From contig OX365949.1 of NCBI GenBank assembly GCA_947247005.1, positions 8,442,001 through 8,506,000 on the forward strand: a stretch of DNA of 64,000 nucleotides, in the 5' to 3' direction. Made by a program: the position numbers and the translations under genes. Below are positions 12,260 through 25,459 of the stretch, piece by piece (position 1 is the stretch's first letter; each line of letters begins with the position of its first letter). A model generated the notes under the pieces. It was not told the origin of the DNA. It made no database searches and was given only the letters and a program-made list of their open reading frames with translations. This DNA is from Spisula solida (Eukaryota > Mollusca > Bivalvia > Venerida > Mactridae).

Positions 12260-13385
12260 AGTAAAAAAACTCACTGTTTCCAGACGTCACTGCGACCACC
12301 GGAAGGGATTTAATAAGCTCTTTCAGGAGGTCAAGTGTAAGCATGTTATTATACCCTACCAATTCCCCTTCATTTGCTCGGCCAATTCCGAAGACTCGTC
12401 AACCTAGCACAGAAGCAGATTAGAATATGACTATTGGTCGCATAACAAGTTAAAAGTTCCGTCATTTTCAGCGCACGAACAACACTTCGACCCCGGGAAA
12501 GGACTTAATGGCCCCTTAAGGAGGTTAAGTGTATGCGCGTTCGAATGCACTACCAATTCCCTCCCATTTGTCCCAGAGTTCACCCGGCAGTACTAGGTAC
12601 TACAGGAGAAAAACGAGGAATAAGTTGTTTAAAACAACAGTAGCTTTTATTCTGAATGCAAACAATTTCGTTTTAGATCTATATTTTAAAAATTAAAACA
12701 TATTAATTCTAAACAATGATACTATTTTGAACAGTTTATGTCAAAAATTCAACCAATGGTGTAATTATGAAACATGTGTTACAGTTACGTCTAATAACGT
12801 TAGAATGACGTTTGCGACGTCACACAAAAAACTCTGAATAGGGACTCGACAAAAAACAGCTGAAACTTGCTTAAAACTCATGATATCAACAAAATTCTTT
12901 TGCATTTTGCTTCATTAACATTATTCTTTAAAACTATGGAAAATCTTAAAATCAATATTTGTCAAATTAGCAGGTTTTCCTGTAGACAGCGGCTCATATG
13001 TTATATGAAAGGTTGTACACTTTGAATTCGTATGCAGTATCGTAATTTATGGCGGGGCTTAACATGCTGGATGCCTGTGATTCAACAGTCTCATCAACTT
13101 ACAGTAGTGGGGCAGGACATCTGTTGATCTCGTCAAATTTTACTTTGTTTTCACACAAACAACACTTCTATTGAATCAGTCCTTAAAGTTGTTCAAGCGT
13201 ATGCACTTTAGAATGCGATCACTATCCTCTTCATTTGCTCCCTGACTCTGGTCTAAATTCACGTTTTCTTCAAGCGAATGACACTCCGACCAAGGAGGAA
13301 ACTTAATAGGCCCATTGCATAGGCCAGGTTAAAGCATGTCCGAATGCCGTACCAATCCACTGTCATGTTTTTGGCAATCTGAATA
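12260..13385. repeat. Four diverged ~110 bp repeats split by a MITE
   Basis: Related blocks near 12285-12400, 12480-12590, 13155-13255 and 13258-13380 share patterns such as CACTYCGACC, GGACTTAAT, TTCATTTGCTC and GAATGC.CTACCAAT. A MITE-like block (12590-13008) sits between the second and third. No coding capacity is seen. Confidence 0.55.
12590..13008. mobile_element. MITE, relative of the element at 42571-43152
   Basis: The right end GGTTTTCCTGTAGACAGCGG then CTCATATG matches the right end of the better preserved copy at 42571-43152. Both interiors carry a matching TAACGTTA.AATGACG block followed by TTTGCGACGTCAC. The left end is decayed. A third, end-only fragment lies at about 13603-13635. 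Confidence 0.55.
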
Positions 13386-14154
13386 CTTTTCAGAAACTTG
13401 CCACCATATAGTAACTTAGTTATTGCACGATGATGCATGATATATTTTAATATTGTACATGGACTACTAAAGTACATACATGTAGATACCTTAACATTTG
13501 ACAAATACGTATGCCAAGTTCTTCTTATTTTAGACCTATTTCGAAGCCTTATCGTATAAATTTCAATTTAAATAAGCATTTACATGTATATAATGTAAAA
13601 ATAGCTAGTTTTCCTGGAGGCTGAATCATATTTTATTTTATGTATCCTAATAAATGTTACATTTCATGTACATGTGGTACATCCAGGGGTGTACTTTAAT
13701 CGTACATGTACTAATATTATGTGTGTTTTGTACCAAACATACATTTTTACGATACAAAACATATTTATTTCGGGTTGAAGCGGAGTTACAGGTCGGTGCT
13801 GCAACATCATTGAAGCTGATCCATTCTAGGTTGGCGAATATTAGCGGATTAACGCCACTTCAATACCCGTGACAACGGAATATACTGCCCTGACTCAGAC
13901 ATACCGAATCATTTACTTGACATTTGGTTCTGTTTTTATTTTGACGTGTATTAGTATATATCATTACGCTGAATCCGTTTTGGTGGTCTACTATAAGTCT
14001 ACCGGTATTCGTGTGTAGGATGGGTAAATTACAAGTTACGTGCATGTAAACCGTATAATACAAGTTATAGAAGAGATGAATTGAGTATACATGTATAACA
14101 GTAACTGTTTGAAAACCCTTCGGCAGTAATGATGTATAAACCCACAAAATACAA

Positions 14155-15290
14155 GTTCGAGCCCTGATTGGACAACGTTAACGTCTGCCGAGATGCCTGT
14201 TACCAAGTCATACACCTGGAAATAGGCTCATTCTGTAACTAAGAACTACACCTGAACTTCTTTGTAGACAATCATGTATATGTATACGCTGTGGTTCTAA
14301 CCGAGTTGAAACCCCATTAGTTATGTCCCAAATAACACAAACCTACAAGTTTGAACACTAACTGTCACGCGGCACCTTTAAATTACTGCTGATATGCCTG
14401 CATCAAAGGCAGATACCTGCCAATGTGTGCATAACGTCGCTTAGAACCATAGCTAAACGACCACATATGACAATAATGTATATGTCTACGTTAGGGCTCG
14501 AACTTGTTCGAAAACACGCCAGTAATGGCCAAAATAACGAACTCAACAAGTTCTAACACTAACTGTGCACCTTTAAATGACTGCTACGATGCCTGTATTA
14601 AAGCTAGACACCTTATAGTCTATGATAATTGGTGCGTTCTATAGGTAAGAACCATAGCTAAACGACTATGTATGACAATGATATACATATATAATTATGT
14701 ATATACGTTGGAGGCTCGAACCGGGTTGAAAACCCATTAGTAAATACCAAACTAACAAATAACCAAACATAATACAAGATCGAACACTGACTGTGTAGCT
14801 TTAAATGACTGCCGAGATGCTTTTATCAAAGCCAGACACCTGATAATGGATGCGTTCTGTAGCTAAGAACCATAGCTAAAGGTCCATGTGTGACAATGAT
14901 ATATGTATATAGTTTATACGTTGGGGGCTCGAACCGGGTTTAAAACACATAAGTAATTTCCAAAATAACTATATAATACAAGTTCGAACATCGTGAACAA
15001 ATGCCTGCTACGATGCTTGTATCAAAGCCAGATATCTGATAATGGGTGCGTCTTGTAGCCAAGAACCATTGCTAAACGACTATGTATGAAAATGATATAC
15101 ATGTATACGTTGGGGCTCGAATCGGGTTGAAAGCCCATTAGTAATGACCAAAATGACGACGTAATACAAGTTCGAACACTGACTGTACCTTTAAATGACT
15201 GCCGAGATGCCTGTATCAAAGCCAGACACCAGATAATGGGTGCGTTTTGTAGCTAAGAATCATAGCTAAACGACCATTTAAGACACTACG
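14155..15290. repeat. ~190-230 bp satellite-like tandem repeat
   Basis: About five or six diverged units. Landmarks recurring in order are AAGTTCGAACACTGACTGT, CTTTAAATGACTGC, GATGCCTGTATCAAAGCCAG, GGTGCGTTCTGTAGC, ACCATAGCTAAACGAC and GGGGCTCGAACCGGGTTGAA. The CTTTAAATGACTGC landmark falls at about 14381, 14569, 14802 and 15189. A lone related unit lies near 11980-12110. Confidence 0.8.
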
Positions 15291-15582
15291 TGTCTCTTGT
15301 GTATCTACAAGTGTACCATGGTACGACCTTACTTTGGTTTTAAAACCTGTTTATGTTCCACATGTGTTTGCAATTATCATACTATACACTGTAATAATGT
15401 TTTATTGCGTTATATCATGCATTAATCTATGTCCCGATTCGTGAATAAAACATATCTTTTAAAAACTGAATGTTTGAAGCTTCTCATCCAGGTCACATGT
15501 ACACACAAGTAATTTATGAAGAACACAATTGCCTACAATGTTAGGAGAAGCCTACTGCCTGGACAATATCTTTTATGCCATT

Positions 15583-16075
15583 TTTAGCTCATCTGAATTT
15601 AAAAATAAAAGATGAGTTATTGTCATCACTTGATCGTCGTCGGCGTTGCATGGTTAAGTTTTGTGTTTAGGTAAACTTTTTTCATAAACTATCCAAGCTA
15701 TTGTTTTGAAAGTTGCAGCACTTGTTCACCATCAATACCTGAGCCTGTAAAGCAAGACCTATAACTCTGATCTGCATTTTGTAAAATACCTTGGTTTAAG
15801 TTTTGTGTTTAGGTCCACTTTTCTCATACACTATGTGGGCTATTGCTTTGAAACTTTCAACACTTATTTACCATCAATACCTGACCATGTCAAGCAAGAC
15901 CCATAACTCTGATCAGCATTTTGCATGAGTTATTGCCTCTTTTCACCACCAATACCTCACTTTTTTAAGCAAGATTCATAACACTGCCCTAGTTTATGCA
16001 AGGGCAATGGGCCTTTTTTGCAGTGACGATGATCAGATTAGCGTCTCCATCGGCAAGGCGGTGCTCTTGTTAAAA
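15583..16075 (+). mobile_element. Non-autonomous repeat, TTTTTAGCTCATCTG to CTCTTGTT
   Basis: It starts TTTTTAGCTCATCTG followed by an inverted partner (AGATGAGTT), and ends GGCGGTGCTCTTGTT. The interior has two diverged ~150 bp modules (TAAGTTTTGTGTTTAGGT ... CACCATCAATACCTGA). No ORF. The 5' hairpin and CTCTTGTT end match the repeat at 55065-56310 in style, suggesting one class. A Helitron/Helentron-like origin is a guess. Confidence 0.6.
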
Positions 16076-16318
16076 TAATGTCAGTCAAGATCATAGCTTT
16101 AAGCTAGGAGCTTGTGTGATGCCTCAAATGTGTGTTGTTTGCAGCTTAGCTTCTAGTATTTGCTCTTTGAAGTAGATGGGTCTGTATTTTTACCAATATT
16201 AAAAGTGTGATTTAATCTTACAGTAATTGCTAGTTTAAATGTTTATTTATATAACTATATACATACAAACCCGAATAAACCGAACTGAGCGTTTAATGTT
16301 AGAAATATTTTACAAAAA

Positions 16319-16855
16319 ATGGGATTTAACGAAGTATGGATTATGCAAGGCGTCGGGAGTATACCGAAATTTTTATCTCTGTTTAACAAAGAATACATGA
16401 CTGTTTTATACAGATTTGGTATGAAGAAATTAACAATATTTCAAAAGCAACAAGTTTTAAATTATTTTCAAATTTTGGTTTTAAAGAATATCTCGATTTT
16501 ATAACAGTTAAGAAATTAGACACTTGCGTTAACAAAAATAAGACTTTCTTCACATAGACTTGAAATAGAATTAGGTAGATGGCACAGACCAGAAAAAATA
16601 CCAAGATCAGAACGCAAATGTAAAATGTGTCAATCATTAGAAGACGAATTTCATTTCTTGCTAGAATGCCCCTTTTACAACGACCTAAGAAAAATATATA
16701 TTAATAAGAAATTTTGGACACACCCAAATATTCCAAAATTCATCAGTCTCATGTCGTCAGAACAATTAACCCACAGTCTGTAGACAATTATCTATCTTTA
16801 TTTTTAAAGCCTTAGAAAAAAGAGACGAAGTACTTTATAAATAATTACCATTCTT
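16319..16855 (+). pseudogene. C-terminal fragment of a non-LTR retrotransposon reverse transcriptase
   Basis: A 61-codon ORF at 16319-16504 is followed, after a stop and frame change, by a stretch with the C-terminal cysteine-histidine motif of many invertebrate LINE polyproteins: CKMC at 16619-16630, then DEFHFLLECPFY (C-x2-C-x7-H-x4-C). Further stops follow. The catalytic RT part is absent. A GT-rich stretch (17005-17180) just downstream may be its 3' untranslated tail. The clade is not determined. Confidence 0.6.
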
Positions 16856-17004
16856 CTCCAAATTGTATTCTTTACTTGTTATTATCATATGAAATATTCA
16901 ACTCAAATATACACTCAATGTTAATTATGAAATGTGTTTATATACCAAATACTATATACCTGATTATCTGAAGATTTTCAGTGAACATCTGTACATGTAC
17001 ATAG

Positions 17005-17180
17005 CTATGTGTAGTGTGTGTGTCTGCGTGCGTGTGTGGTTGTTGTGCGTGCATGTGTGTATGTGTGAGCGGGTATGCGTGCGTATGGGTGTGCGGAAAG
17101 ATAGTAAAAAAACCTGTGTGTTCGTGCGTGTGTGTGTGTGCCTATGTGTGTGTGTGTGTACGCATGCGTGGGAATGATAT
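17005..17180 (+). repeat. GT-rich low-complexity stretch
   Basis: Alternating TG/CG dinucleotides (TGTGTGTCTGCGTGCGTGTG). They create overlapping Cys/Val-rich ORFs that are not genes. A similar GT-rich stretch with GGAATAAAAAG after it lies at 56670-56890. Confidence 0.85.
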
Positions 17181-17406
17181 ATGTCTGTATTTGTGTGAGT
17201 GAGTTAGAATGTAAACTGGAGCGTGTACAGGAGTGAGTGTAATTTTGTTGAATATATTACATGATGAAGATGTATTTTATTAATATCATTGCTGTAACGG
17301 AACATATATTATAATATTATTGTTATATGCATGTAAACTGATGGGCAAAAATGTCTAATGTTTCATATAAACTTATACTATAAAACAGAAGAGCCTGTCC
17401 TAAAAA

Positions 17407-17491
17407 TGTATGGGTCATTTATTACACATGCGTTTTAAGAAAAACATAAATGTGTTATGATTCAATTCATTTGTATTAAATGATCCATACA
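17407..17491. repeat. 85 bp palindromic MITE-like sequence
   Basis: Arms TGTATGGGTCATTTA (17407-17421) and TAAATGATCCATACA (17477-17491) are inverted copies with one mismatch. Confidence 0.55.
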
Positions 17492-17573
17492 ATTTTAGCT
17501 AATTGTTCTTCTGCATTGTGGAATAACAACTAGTAACTACTGTTTTTAAATCGCCATTTTAGACAAGATATAG

Positions 17574-17793
17574 GTATAACTTCAACGCGATAAATTGCAA
17601 TACAAAAACAAACACAAAATCCGCTATATTTATCGTTTCTGGCTATTTAGGAGCAAGCAAACTTTATATGTTACGCCAAATGTTTGAATACTTTCATAGG
17701 CAAATGTTACGGTCCTTGATTTTAAACCATAACAAAAATATAGGCAATTTCGTGTTTGTTTTTGTACAACAATTTATCGCGTTAGAGTTATAC
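17574..17793. mobile_element. ~220 bp MITE with ~55 bp terminal inverted repeats
   Basis: The left arm (17574-17628) contains AACGCGATAAATTG and ACAAAAACAAACAC. The right arm is its inverted copy, with GTGTTTGTTTTTGT and CAATTTATCGCGTTA. No coding sequence. The superfamily is not clear. Confidence 0.7.
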
Positions 17794-18344
17794 ATCCTTT
17801 TAACCTGACAATATACAATAAAATTAATTATTTTCATATAATTTACAACAAATCTGTACAGTTCACTGATTTATTGATACAACATAATAGTTATGTTTAC
17901 AACATGAAAAACAATAAAATGTTCTATATAACCACATGAAATAGCTTGTTAAATGTTAGCAACTGGGAGATAAAATTGTACATATCAAAGAAAAAATAAA
18001 TGACTTTGATTTTGGCAAATTGAACGCAAATTATTAGTATCTTCGTATTGCGGTTTATGTAGTATCTTGAATCCAGTATCTTCACAATTGTAAGGATGTG
18101 ACATCTAAATCTGTAAATAACAAATACAAACATAATGACTTAACACAATACTACCTCGTCATAGAATATTCATATTTTTTTACACAAAAATTGATCAATA
18201 TCTGATTAAATCAGTGAGCGAAGAATGAACCAGGAAGAGGATCAAGCAGCAAGTATGAACAGGTCAATTAGTATGTGAGCAAGTTAATCATCCAAAATGA
18301 ACTAGTTATACCATTAGTTAATGAGGACAAATATCAATTAGTAA

Positions 18345-19259
18345 GTGAGAAGTCCACCTCTTAGTAAGTCAGTAAATCATTCAGCAAGTCAGAATGTTAA
18401 TCAGGAGTCGGTGGAGTTAAGTCAACAAGCGGAGGCAGTCGGTCAGTCAGTCAGTCAAGTCAAGTCAGTCAGCCAATCAGTGAAGTCAGTCAGTGAAGTC
18501 ATGCAGTCAGTCAATCATTGGAGTTTACAAGTGAACAAATGAAGTCAACCAATAAATAAAGTCAGCCAATTAGTGAAGTCATTCAGTGATGTCTGTGTGA
18601 GTGTGCAGTCAGTCATTCAGTGAAGCCAGTCATTCAGTAGAATCAGTGGAATATGTGGAGTCAGTTCATCAGTGGATAAAGTTAGTGGATTTTTTCATTT
18701 AATAAAGTCACAAATTGAGTGAAGAAATCAATTAGTATGTGAGTGAGTAAGCCAATGAGTGAGACAAAGTATGATGGTCAAATAGTGAGTGACTGATGAA
18801 GTCAACATGGAGGGGTAAACCTATACTGTGCAAATGTTCCATGTAGACCACTTCGATTTTCTTATTAACCATTGATAGTATTAGAACCATTGGAAATCAA
18901 TGTTTATCTCATTATATGGTTTAATGAACTTGACAAGCCAGTTCTGTATAATAAGAACATGTACTGTACCACCATATATTGTAAATCATATAAATTTCTG
19001 AACAAAGTTAAAATATTGGGATAAATTTAAGAATAGTCCAGTTGGAACAATTAAATAAATAACAATTGCCCACTTAATAAATAAAGAATGTAGTCAATGA
19101 ATGAGCAAGTCAGTCAGCCAACTAATGATTGAATCATTCAATGGGTATTTGAGTTAGACAAATTCAGAACAAGCAAGTCATGTGTTGGAAAAAGAAAGCA
19201 AGTAAATGAGTAAGCCAGTATAGATTCAGTAAGTCTCAATTGAGCAAGTCAGTGAAGTG

Positions 19260-19304
<45 letters not shown>

Positions 19305-21860
19305 GTGGAGTCAGTCAGTGAATCGGTGGAGTCAGTCACAAAATCAGTGGTCTCAGCAAGTTAATTTTGTGGAGTCAACCAGTCTGAGTGGAGTTGGTCA
19401 AATAGTGATGCCAATCAGTCAGTCAGTGTAGTCAAGTCAGTCAGTCTGTTAATGGGTGGAGTCAGTCAGTCATTTTTAAAGTCATTCAATCATTGGGGTT
19501 TGTCAATCAACCAGTGCAGTTAGTCAGGGGGTCACTAAGTCGCATCAAGTCAGTCAATCAATATGTACAGTTAGTCCATCAGTGGAGTCAATAAGCCAAG
19601 TAAGTGAATTAATCTGTGATGTCAGTCAACGATCACTTAAAGTCAATCAATCAGTCAGGCAATTAGTACAGTCAGTCAGTGGAGTCAAGTCATTCCACAT
19701 ATCAGTGGAGTTGAACAGTGGATGATTCAGACAAGTTAATCATTTCAGTGGAGTCATTTTTGGAGTCAATCAATCAGTGATGAAATGAAATCAGTAGAGT
19801 CAGGCAGTCAGTCAATGAAACGAGTCAGTAAGCAGAGTCAAGCAAGTCCACATATAAGTTAATCCTTTTTTGATGTCAGTCAATCAAGTCAATCAATGAA
19901 GTCAATTGGGTAAATCAGTTGAGTATGCCAGTAAATCAATATCAATTGAGTAAGTCAATCAGTGGATTGAATTTATCACAAGGAGTCAGTCAACCAGTGG
20001 AGTCAGTTTATCGGAGTAGTATAGTCAGTCAGTCAATCATTGGAGTCAGTCTACCAGTGGACTCATCCAATCAGTAGGTTGAGTCAGTCAACCAGTTCAG
20101 TCACAGTGAAGCAGTACACCTGTACGTGGAGTCAAGTCATCCAGTCAATCAGTGAAGCAAATCAGGTAATCAGTGGAGTAAGTCAGTAAATCAGTAAAAA
20201 AAGTCAATCCGTTCAGTCAGTCAATCTGTGGAGTAAGACAGTCATTAAGATGAAAAAGTCAGCCAATGGAGTTAGTCAAACAGTGGATTTAATCAATCAG
20301 TGATATCATGTCAGCCTATGGAATCAGTCAATCAGTAGAGTCAGTCAACCAGTGGTGTCAGTTTGTCATAGTTATATAGTCAGTCAGTCTCTCCGTGGAC
20401 TCAGTCAACCAATCAGTGGAGCCTTGTCAGTCAATCAGTTGAGTCACAGCCAAGCAGTACATGTGGAGTCAAGTCATCCAGCCAATCAGTGAAACAAGTT
20501 ACATCAGTCAACCAGCCAATCGGTAGGTCTGTCAATGGTGTCAGGTTCAGTAAGTCAATCAATCAGTTAGGTTAGTAAATGAGTAAAGAAAGTTATCAGT
20601 CAGTCAATGGAGTCTAATTAGTAAGTGGAGTCTAGTCAGTCAATCAACCAGTGGAGTCAGTCAGCCAGTCAATCAGTCAGTGAGTTAGTCAATCAGTAAA
20701 GAAAGTGATCAGTCAGTCAATGGAGTCTAGTTAGTCAGTGGAGTCAGTCAGTCTACCAGTGGAGTCAGTCAGTAAGTCAACCAGTGGTGTCAGTCAGTCA
20801 GTCAGTCAGTCAACCAGTCAGTGAAGTCATCAATTAGTGGATTCAGTCAACCATGAGTCAGTCAGCGGAGTCAGTCAGTGGATTCAGTCAGTCAGTGGAG
20901 TCAGTGAAGTCAGTCAACCAGTGGAGTCAGTCAACCAGTCAGTGAAGTTATCAACCAGCGGAGTCAGTCAGTTGAGTCAGTCAGTGAGTCAATCAGTAAA
21001 AAAAGAGATCAGCCAGTCAGTGGAGTCTAATTAGTTAGTGGAGTCTAGTCAGTCAGTCAACCAGTGGAGTCAGCCATTCATCAACCAGTGGAGTCAGTCA
21101 GTCAGTCAACCAGTGAGTGGAGTCAGTCAATCACGAGTCGGTCAGTGAAGTCAGTCAGTCAGTGGAAGCAATCAATCAGTCAGAGAGTGGAGTCAGTGAG
21201 TGGAGTCAGTCAGGAGAGTCAGTCAGTTGAGTCAGTCAGTCAACAAGAGGAGTCAGTCAACCAGTGGAGTCAGTCATTCATCAACCAGTGGAGTCAGTCA
21301 GTCAGTCAACCAGTGAGTGGAGTCAGTCAGTCATGAGTTGGTAAGTGATGTCAGTCAGTCAGTGGAGTCAATCAGTCAGTGAGTGGAGTTAGTCAGGAGA
21401 GTCAGTCAGTTGAGTCTGTGAAGTCAGTCAACCAGTGGAGTCAGTCATCAACCAGCGAAGTCAGTCAGTTGAGTCAGTCAGTTGAGTCAGTCAGTGAGTC
21501 AATCAGTAAAAAAGAGATCAGCCAGTCAGTGGAGTCTAATTAGTCAGTGGAGTCTAGTCAGTCATTCATCAACCAGTGAGTGGAGTCAGTCAGTCATCTG
21601 TCGGTCAGTGAAGTCAGTGAGTGGAGTCAGTCAATCAGTGGAGTAAGTCTGACAGTGGAGTCAGTCAGTGGAGTCAGTCAGTCAGTTAATGGAGTCAGTC
21701 AGTTAATGGAGTCAGTCAGTCAGTGGAGTCAGTCAATGGAGTCAGTCAGTGAATGGAGTCAGTTGAGTCAAGACAGTGGAGTCAGTCAGTCAGTCAGTGG
21801 AGTCAGTCAGTCAGTCAGTCTGCAGTGGAGTCAGTCAGTCGTCAGTCGATCGATAATATT
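18345..21860. repeat. GTCA-rich degenerate tandem repeat, ~3.5 kb
   Basis: Built mostly from GTCAGTCAGTGGAGTCAGTC-like pieces, increasingly regular from about 20560 to 21850. An AT-rich unrelated block (18810-19080) interrupts it. It includes an (AATC)n run at 19258-19302. Many copies contain TGAGTCA, the consensus AP-1 heptamer, as a by-product. Ser/Val-rich ORFs across it (for example 21064-21336) are repeat translations. Confidence 0.9.
19258..19302. repeat. (AATC)n microsatellite
   Basis: About eleven AATC units inside the larger GTCA-rich block. Confidence 0.9.
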
Positions 21861-22440
21861 TTATAACCTGTTAAAATACTTACATATATAAGTAATCCCC
21901 TGTTTGTCTTTTCAATCCTCCACCATTGTGCAGTGTTGGCAGTATAACCATTGAATACAGCAGACAAACATTTTTCTTCACAATTTGATACTGAAACATA
22001 ATAGATCAAAAATGATAATAATTTACCATACAAAATCTGTAAAATAAAAAAAGGAAAGACTGGTACAACTAGAAAATGTGTTAATGGGACACAGGAGCCC
22101 CCATTATAGCACCTTATCATTTTAAATTGGGAACAAGAAGGGAATAGCAGGTTGAGGTAACCGTAAAACATCATTGTTCAACATCTCTATTCTTGTGGAC
22201 TATATTTGTAGGTAAAAAGACAGCAAAATATTCCGCCCTCTGTGGTCATTGTTAATCTGTAAAGGTTTGAAGAAATATTGCCCAAGTTCAACACACAGGA
22301 TTGTTTTTAATTAATTACTTTCTTTAAATTTGTGTAATGTTTATTAAATTGTTGTCGAGTTATTCCCAACTGTGATGTTAATTGAAATTTAATTGGAAAG
22401 TTTTCAATATTATTGTAATGCATTACTTTTTAAAATAATA
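21861..22440. other. Intergenic, nothing recognised
   Basis: AT-rich. The 110-codon minus-strand ORF at 21842-22174 has no recognisable domain. Confidence 0.35.
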
Positions 22441-22444
22441 ATAC

Positions 22445-22835
22445 CCATCTCTGGCAGTATGTAATGCTCAATACATATGAAATATGCAATGCTCAAAGTG
22501 TTGGCAGTAAAGTAATGCTGATTGTGTCTGCAGCATGTAGTGCTCAATGTTTCAGTAATGTATAACAATTTATGTGTCAGCAGTAAGTAATACTCAATAT
22601 GTCAGCAATATGTAATGCTAAATGTGTTAGCGCTAAATGTGTTAGCAATATGTAATGCTCATGTGTTGGACATATCGATATGTTATGCTCAATGTGTTCG
22701 ACTTATAAATGTAATATGTTGGCAGTATCCAATGCGTAATGTGTCGGAAATATGCAATGCTCAATGTGTCGGAAATTTGTAATGCCCAATGTGTCGGCAG
22801 TATGTAATGCTCTAAGCGTTGGCAGTATGTTGAGC
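22445..22835. repeat. 25 bp minisatellite
   Basis: About 15 diverged copies of a unit like GGCAGTATGTAATGCTCAATG then TGTC; the last three or four are most alike. Confidence 0.85.
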
Positions 22836-24280
22836 CGACCACTGACGGAATTGTCCTTCAGTTCTATTTGTTCTGGATTTAATGGTGAATTCAGCGTACA
22901 TAGCACCTAAACAGCATATACACATTGGAAACATTAACATAATATTGTTCAAAGTTCCAAGTGAACATGGTTCAGGTCATTTATGACCAAGGTATAAATC
23001 AGAGACCCAGTCAATTATTGTCTCTTACCTTGAAAGTGCCCATGCATCATGCAAATGGTATTATCAACTTCACCCATGCGTTATGATTGGCTCATCATTG
23101 ACTGTTACACACCAGGAAGGGACACTGACGTCGAAATTAACAGAACCAACATAATAAAATAATTATGTCAGCATTCACAGCATTGAAGAACTGAAAAAAT
23201 AATTATAGAACTATGTTAGTAATTAATTTAAATTATTAATTTTAATTTTCTTTAAAATACATAATTTCATGCGCTTGTAATGCTGCTAGTAGAGGCGATC
23301 AGTGAATCAGACTGTAAGTCACATAAGTTTAGGTCACGCATATAGCTCAGTAAGTCAGTTGGTAAAGTTCTAGCTGTAGTAATGTTCAGAGAAAATTCAA
23401 GGTTTCCCTGGTTAGAAGTTACAAACATTTTTAACTAGGTTTGTGCTCTGATGGTACACTCAGCTAGCCAAAAGTCATAAAATCATTCTCATACTATCAA
23501 AGCACTTTCAGGCTCTAACTGAGCTGTATTGTGGTGGGGTTAGAAGGCCACCCATTTAGCATGTACAGCACAATACTGGAGCCTTGCGTGGGTTTGAACC
23601 GCACACCGGGCACATTTTTCTTCTGTTACTAATGACCATGGTGAAAGTATAGTGGAATGTTGGTCGAGTAATTTACACTTTTGACTACAGATCCAGAGAT
23701 CTCTGGTTCGAATCTCGGCCAGGGTACCTGTTCATGTTCAGTGTTTTCCACCCAATTGGTCAACTAAGAGGTAGTCCTGTGAGGCACTGGATACCTTATA
23801 TCACACACAGTTTCAGTCTATTCGAACCTTTTGAAGCCTAAGGTTATTGTCTCATTTTGGTAATTTAAGCAGGGAAAAAATGACTGACCATAAACTCACA
23901 ACTGTCTCTGTTAAACGCAAACAACAACAATGACGAAAGTGATTCACTTTGAGTGAGGTGTATAGTAACTTATGTTGGTCTATGTCGGTTGTCTCAGTCG
24001 GTAATATGCAAGTCAATTGAAACCAAAGGGAATGATGGGGATTTTTAATTTTTGTTACTTAAAACCCTTGGTAAAATCCTCGCCCCGGGGCATACAGTTC
24101 TATGGTAATTCATCGCAATTTTATATATAGTCAGGTATAGTCATGGCTATATTTTATTTTTGCGCGAAACAAAAGCCCTGCACTCATGTAGTATGGTAAT
24201 GTAAAAATATCGGACTGTTCCCCCGGCAGCTATGCCAGGGTCGGGCGAGGCGTGGTTTCTATTGACGGGTGCATTGAATG
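22836..24280. other. Intergenic with several decayed tRNA-like pieces
   Basis: tRNA-like fragments: 23337-23420 (TATAGCTCAG ... CAGTTGGTAAAG), 23575-23632 (GTGGGTTTGAACC then CACATTTTTCT, like the tail of the sequence at 319-399) and 23695-23735 (CTGGTTCGAATCTC). They look like old tRNA-derived SINE ends. No gene is seen. Confidence 0.4.
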
Positions 24281-24286
24281 ATTGAT

Positions 24287-24330
24287 ATCTACATCATACA
24301 CCTGCTGACTGTTACAGGGTGACACGTAAT
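24287..24330 (-). repeat. 3'-end remnant of a LINE related to 43160-46850
   Basis: ATCTACATCATACACC followed by CTGACT.TTACAGGGTG matches the 3' terminal region of the LINE at 43166-43225 with small indels. It is probably a severely 5'-truncated relative. Confidence 0.5.
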
Positions 24331-25440
24331 TTTACACATAAAGTCATTCATCAAAAAAAGACAAATAAATCATTAAAATGTAGAAATTTGTTATAAAGCT
24401 TAATAAACACATTAACAAAATAATAACATCAAGACTGGTGTATGACTGAAGGCTTTGAACAAAACAGTACATGTATCAATCAATATAACGAGACTGAATA
24501 TCATATAGTACTCAGTAGTGATAAAACACTTTTACACATCTTCTCAATCCCAATGGGTCGAACAGTTTTAAGGACGAAACTTCTGTATTGAATATAAAAA
24601 GGATAAATATTAGACATCAATAAAAAACTATGACTAATGGATAATACGCTGATGTTTTCCTCCAGTATTTATTCGACATACTGGATGTAGGTTTATGATA
24701 ATTCATGCCATAATATGAAAATCTTACGTTCAAAAACTGCCACTCCGTGAACTTCAACCGCTCGGTTCATCAAGCGCACAGCAAGATATCTAGGTCAATT
24801 TTTTGTGGAAAACGTATCAAGTAATCGATGTATAAACATTATGCATCAATAAGCACCGTCGTTGAGGTCAAGTATGAAGGAAAAGTGACCTAAATCACCG
24901 ATTCTAGCAGACAATATGGCGGCATTTCATGAAAAAAATTCCCACAATTCGTTGCTTCTAGCAATTCAGCCGCACATGCGCACTGCAACAGTAAACCTGG
25001 TTTTTCCCAGTACTGTTACTAATTTTAGAAATGCCCATTTTGGACCACCCTTCTAGTGAGTGTAATCAGTGTATGGCCATGCCCGTCAGGGGTCACATTC
25101 AGTGCTAGATGATTACAGCACATGAAGAGTTTAATTTAGGCGTCCAGTAGCTACCTGTCAATTACAATGATATGTCAACGATCTAACAACCACATTCTAA
25201 AATACCAATATTCGAAGGTGACGAATTGATCTAGTAGGTATTGACTAGGCTACAAAAAGACACGATTATTACCACGCACGTTAAATAATTAGCATGCGTG
25301 TTATTACCTAGTCAATTAAATCAACAGGCCTATTAAGATCGATAGTATTATTTCTGTTTTAAACAACTAAACCATAGATCTATTTTAATGCTCAATATGA
25401 GTAGATCGGCTTTTGAGAATTATGTCACCATAGGTAACGA
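24331..25440. other. Intergenic; ATGGCGGC motif at 24912
   Basis: AT-rich. CAATATGGCGGC at 24912-24923 resembles a YY1-type start-site motif and opens a 46-codon ORF. An NRF1-like CGCACATGCGCA lies at 24972-24983. At 25265-25310 there is an imperfect hairpin (ATTATTACCACGCACG / GCATGCGTGTTATTAC). No gene can be assigned. Confidence 0.3.
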
Positions 25441-25459
25441 AGTAGGTCATTTAAAATGA

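Noticed and set aside
17014..17202. Cys/Val-rich ORFs near 17 kb
   Set aside because: GT-rich low-complexity DNA in two overlapping frames.
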